A DNA stretch of 8,045 bases from positions 1 to 8,045 of the forward strand of contig DUUM01000061.1 in the NCBI GenBank assembly GCA_012841565.1, read 5' to 3'. Under the pieces are notes generated by a model. It was not told the DNA's origin and did no database searches. It worked only from the letters and a program-made list of their open reading frames with translations. The translations under genes were made by a program, and so were the position numbers. Source of the DNA: Candidatus Epulonipiscium sp. Lineage in GTDB: Bacteria; Bacillota_A; Clostridia; Lachnospirales; Cellulosilyticaceae. This document shows positions 5,712-8,045 of this stretch, in pieces (the first letter of the stretch is position 1; each line of letters starts with the position of its first letter).

Positions 5712-7226
5712 ATGAGTATTATAAAATTACCAAGAACCACTCCAGAAGAACAAGGTGTGTCGTCATACCGTCTTCAGAAGTTTCTTAACAGACTAAAAGA
5801 GATTAACATTGAACTACATACTTTTATGATTTTACGTAATGGGTCCGTTATTGCCGAGGCTTATCGACAACCCTATTCACCAGAGTACCGTCGATTACTT
5901 CATTCCCTTAGTAAAAGTTTCACTTCTACTGCCATAGGTATTGCCATAGATGAGGGAATTCTTGCAATTGATGATAAAGTTGCGTTATTTTTCCCTAATG
6001 AGCTTCCAGAAAAACAAGATGAAAAACTTTTGGAAATGACAGTTTTTAATCTATTGACAATGACTACTGGTCATAAGGAGGATACGCTTGGTGCCTTAAT
6101 ATCTTCAGGAGAAAGAACCTGGATAGAGGCTTTTTTAGCTTGCCCATTAGATTATAAACCAGGCACCCAGTTTGTATATAATTCTGGAGCAACTTTTATG
6201 CTTTCTGCTATTATTCAGAAGATTACAGGCCTTACTTTATTTGAGTACCTACAACCACGTGTATTTGAACCACTTGGCATACAAGGTGCCCAGTGGGATC
6301 AAAGTCCATGTGGTGTTAATACTGGAGGATGGGGACTGATGGTGAAGCCTGAGGATATTGCAAAATTTGGGCAAATGTATCTTCAAGAGGGTGTTTTTTC
6401 AGGGAAACGTATCGTTTCAAAGAAATGGGTTCAACAAGCAAGCTCTAAATCTGTATCAAATGATACGGGGGTGAATCCAGATATAGAGTGGAATCAGGGC
6501 TATGGATTTCAATTTTGGATGTGCCGGCATGATGCTTATCGTGCAGATGGTGCTTTTGGGCAATACTGCGTTGTAATGCCAAAACAAAATATGGTTTTTG
6601 TAGCCACATGTGAGGAAAATTGCACTCAGAATTTATTAGATATTCTTTGGGAAGAGTTGATAGCAGATACAACAAATCAGGCATTACTTTCAAATTGCAA
6701 TGATTTCTGTGAGCTACAACAAAAATTAGATGGCTTTGAAAAGATAAAAAACATCTCTTCTAGGCATTCCTATCTAGAAAAGATAATTCATAATAGATCA
6801 TTTATATCAAAAGAGCTTATGTCAGGAATACATGAGATTAAATTTCATTTTGAGCGAAATCGTTTAACTGTTCATATAGAAGGAGAAGGAACACAAAAAT
6901 TTGAAAGCTCATGTACGGACTGGGTGTATGGTGAAATGGACAATATCATTGTCCCACCTGTTTTTATTCAGTGGTTTCAATTGCAAAATGAGAAAACTTT
7001 GTATGCTTGTCAGCATACTTGGCTCAATGATAATATACTAGAAATTACACTTAAGTATTTGGAATCTGCACACCAATATAAAATTATATGTGTATTTGAG
7101 AACGGAAATATTCACATAACCTTTGTGCCTAGTTATGCTAAATATCTTTTATCAGCGCCTGATTCTATGGGCTTATTAAAAAACGAATTTACTTTTAATG
7201 GGGTAATGAGCAATAGTGTCTTATAA
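5712..7226 (+). CDS. Cytoplasmic serine hydrolase (class C beta-lactamase/esterase family) with C-terminal extra domain
   Basis: This encodes 504 residues; AAAGGGG at 5698-5704 lies 7 nt before the ATG. There is no signal peptide or membrane segment, unlike most DD-peptidases and beta-lactamases, so it should act in the cytoplasm. The serine-hydrolase domain spans about residues 8-325. Its SxxK motif is S65-L-S-K68 (HSLSKSFTSTAIG) with Ser65 as nucleophile; the second motif is Y156-N-S in FVYNSGATF; the usual KTG/HxG position is occupied by the DGAFGQ segment (D279-Q284). Residues from about 335 to 504 form an extra beta-rich domain that I cannot assign. The family includes esterases, amide hydrolases and D-aminopeptidases as well as beta-lactamases, so resistance should not be assumed. 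Its place directly after an importer pair suggests action on the imported compound, such as removing an ester or amide group. The family call is firm; the substrate is unknown. Confidence 0.9.
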   Translation: MSIIKLPRTTPEEQGVSSYRLQKFLNRLKEINIELHTFMILRNGSVIAEAYRQPYSPEYRRLLHSLSKSFTSTAIGIAIDEGILAIDDKVALFFPNELPEKQDEKLLEMTVFNLLTMTTGHKEDTLGALISSGERTWIEAFLACPLDYKPGTQFVYNSGATFMLSAIIQKITGLTLFEYLQPRVFEPLGIQGAQWDQSPCGVNTGGWGLMVKPEDIAKFGQMYLQEGVFSGKRIVSKKWVQQASSKSVSNDTGVNPDIEWNQGYGFQFWMCRHDAYRADGAFGQYCVVMPKQNMVFVATCEENCTQNLLDILWEELIADTTNQALLSNCNDFCELQQKLDGFEKIKNISSRHSYLEKIIHNRSFISKELMSGIHEIKFHFERNRLTVHIEGEGTQKFESSCTDWVYGEMDNIIVPPVFIQWFQLQNEKTLYACQHTWLNDNILEITLKYLESAHQYKIICVFENGNIHITFVPSYAKYLLSAPDSMGLLKNEFTFNGVMSNSVL

Positions 7227-7227
7227 C

Positions 7228-7255
7228 TTAAAATCTAAAAACAACCCCTTATAAT
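7228..7255 (+). promoter_or_regulatory. Possible weak promoter before the second binding-protein gene
   Basis: A perfect TATAAT at 7250-7255 is preceded after 16 bp by TTAAAA at 7228-7233 (4 of 6 to TTGACA). It would give a leader of about 50 nt. No intrinsic terminator is visible between the hydrolase stop and this point, so readthrough from the upstream operon is equally possible. Confidence 0.3.
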
Positions 7256-7310
7256 TACAAGTCTTATGATAATGAATCGTATATGATTAATACAAAGGGA
7301 GGTATTATAT

Positions 7311-8045
7311 ATGAAGAAGATTAAAAGTATTATAGCAATTGCATTAGTATTGTTAATGTTACCATTTGTAACTGCATGTGGTAGTAAAGGAAAGGAAGAA
7401 GGTATTAATAAGGGCTCTTCAAATTCAGAAGAAACAACAGCTAAAACTTATGACAAGGTTGTATTTGCATTTGTAAGTTTTAATAACATACCAGAGGATA
7501 CAAGGGATGTTGAGGAAGCTATTAATGAAATAACAAGGGAAAAAATTGGTGTTGAGGTAGAATTAATGCCATTGGCCATCTCTAACTATGAGCAACAAGT
7601 CAGTCTAGCCATGCAAAGTGGTGACCAACTGGATGTATTTCATACCTTAGGTAATTTTGGATCATACGTATCTAATAACCAAGCTTATGATATAGCAGAT
7701 CTCATTGATTCTCATGCTCCAGAAGCAAAGGAAATTGTAGGAGAAACGTTTTTATCTGCAACTACAAATGGTGAGAAGATTTATGGGATTCCTGCATACA
7801 AGCCAATTGCACTTAGACCACAGTTTTTATACCGTAAAGATATGATGGATGGTATAGGCGTAGATCCATCTACAATTACGAGTGTTGAGGATTTATCAGA
7901 TGTATTTGCAAAGATTAAAGAAAAATACCCAGAGGTTACTCCGTTAACACCAACTAATCAAGGGGATACGGGTATCCTTATGACCAATACAGGGATTGAC
8001 TATCTTTCAGATGATATGTTTTTTCCAAAAGGTGTCTTAATGGGA
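7311..8045 (+). CDS. Second ABC transporter substrate-binding lipoprotein, LplA/YtcQ-like (3' end outside window)
   Basis: The frame is open from the ATG at 7311 to the window edge (245 residues visible), preceded by AAAGGGAGG at 7294-7302 with 8-nt spacing. The N-terminus is a lipoprotein signal: KK, a hydrophobic core (IIAIALVLLMLPF) and lipobox VTAC with Cys23. A short Ser/Glu/Lys linker follows, then a solute-binding fold. Segments such as EINEITREKIGVEVELMP (the first residue of that string is Asn-Glu context), YEQQVSLAMQSGDQLDVF and GIPAYKP are typical of the LplA/YtcQ group often annotated with a DUF3502 C-terminal domain, here beyond the edge. Members of that group usually precede LplB/LplC-type permeases for complex glycans or glycosides. 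It is distinct from the protein at 2479, so it probably opens a second importer rather than duplicating the first. The lipoprotein and binding-fold calls are firm; the subgroup is from recollection of family motifs. Confidence 0.9.
   Translation, partial: MKKIKSIIAIALVLLMLPFVTACGSKGKEEGINKGSSNSEETTAKTYDKVVFAFVSFNNIPEDTRDVEEAINEITREKIGVEVELMPLAISNYEQQVSLAMQSGDQLDVFHTLGNFGSYVSNNQAYDIADLIDSHAPEAKEIVGETFLSATTNGEKIYGIPAYKPIALRPQFLYRKDMMDGIGVDPSTITSVEDLSDVFAKIKEKYPEVTPLTPTNQGDTGILMTNTGIDYLSDDMFFPKGVLMG

Noticed and set aside
6445..6693. Minus-strand open frame inside the hydrolase gene
   Set aside because: Antisense to conserved hydrolase motifs; no start signals.
2..7226. Muropeptide uptake system joining the NlpC/P60 peptidase with the importer and the beta-lactamase-like hydrolase
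   Set aside because: The peptidase gene is separated by an independent gene, a terminator, a tRNA gene and a divergent repressor, and the binding protein is of a carbohydrate type; proximity alone is not enough.
5712..7226. Antibiotic-resistance beta-lactamase
   Set aside because: No signal peptide, no canonical KTG, an extra C-terminal domain and sugar-importer context all argue for a different hydrolase role.
7245..7299. Riboswitch or anti-Shine-Dalgarno pairing (CCCTT 7246-7250 with AAGGG 7295-7299) before the second binding-protein gene
   Set aside because: Only five base pairs form and the intervening A+T-rich sequence lacks a stable competing structure or a known riboswitch core.

Overview
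The window reads as low-GC Firmicute chromosome, most likely clostridial. Evidence: strongly A+T-rich codon use, AAGGAGG-type ribosome binding sites before nearly every gene, lipoboxes of Gram-positive type, a tRNA gene without an encoded CCA, and a sugar ABC importer without its own ATPase. The genus cannot be fixed from the sequence alone.

Left part (1-1145): the 3' end of an NlpC/P60 cell-wall peptidase gene is cut by the window edge. It is followed by a small acidic protein of unknown function (569-1012) with its own good promoter. A perfect 17-bp hairpin lies between that gene and a convergent tRNA-Ala(GGC) gene on the minus strand, and probably ends transcription from both sides.

Middle and right part (1243-7226): a LacI-family repressor on the minus strand is divergent from an operon on the plus strand. 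The operon holds a family 1 solute-binding lipoprotein, two MalF/MalG-type permeases (overlapping by 1 nt) and a cytoplasmic SxxK serine hydrolase of the class C beta-lactamase/esterase family with an unassigned C-terminal domain. The 264-bp divergent intergenic region holds a recognisable promoter for each direction. It also holds two copies of a LacI-type operator (core TGTCAACCGCTTGACA and a one-base variant), placed on the -35 and just past the expected start of the transporter promoter. A long hairpin without a U-tract separates the binding-protein gene from the permease genes and may set their expression ratio.

Right edge (7311-8045): a second solute-binding lipoprotein begins. It is of a different subtype (LplA/YtcQ-like) and runs off the window, so a second importer probably starts here.

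Model (inference): the repressor releases O1/O2 when the imported sugar or a derivative is present. The lipoprotein captures the glycoside, the permease pair imports it using a shared MsmX-type ATPase encoded elsewhere, and the serine hydrolase acts on the imported compound in the cytoplasm, perhaps removing an acyl group. That hydrolase-in-importer pairing is the most interesting part of the window. Nothing seen here amounts to a clearly new class of system, and there is no CRISPR array, insertion sequence, integrase or phage gene.
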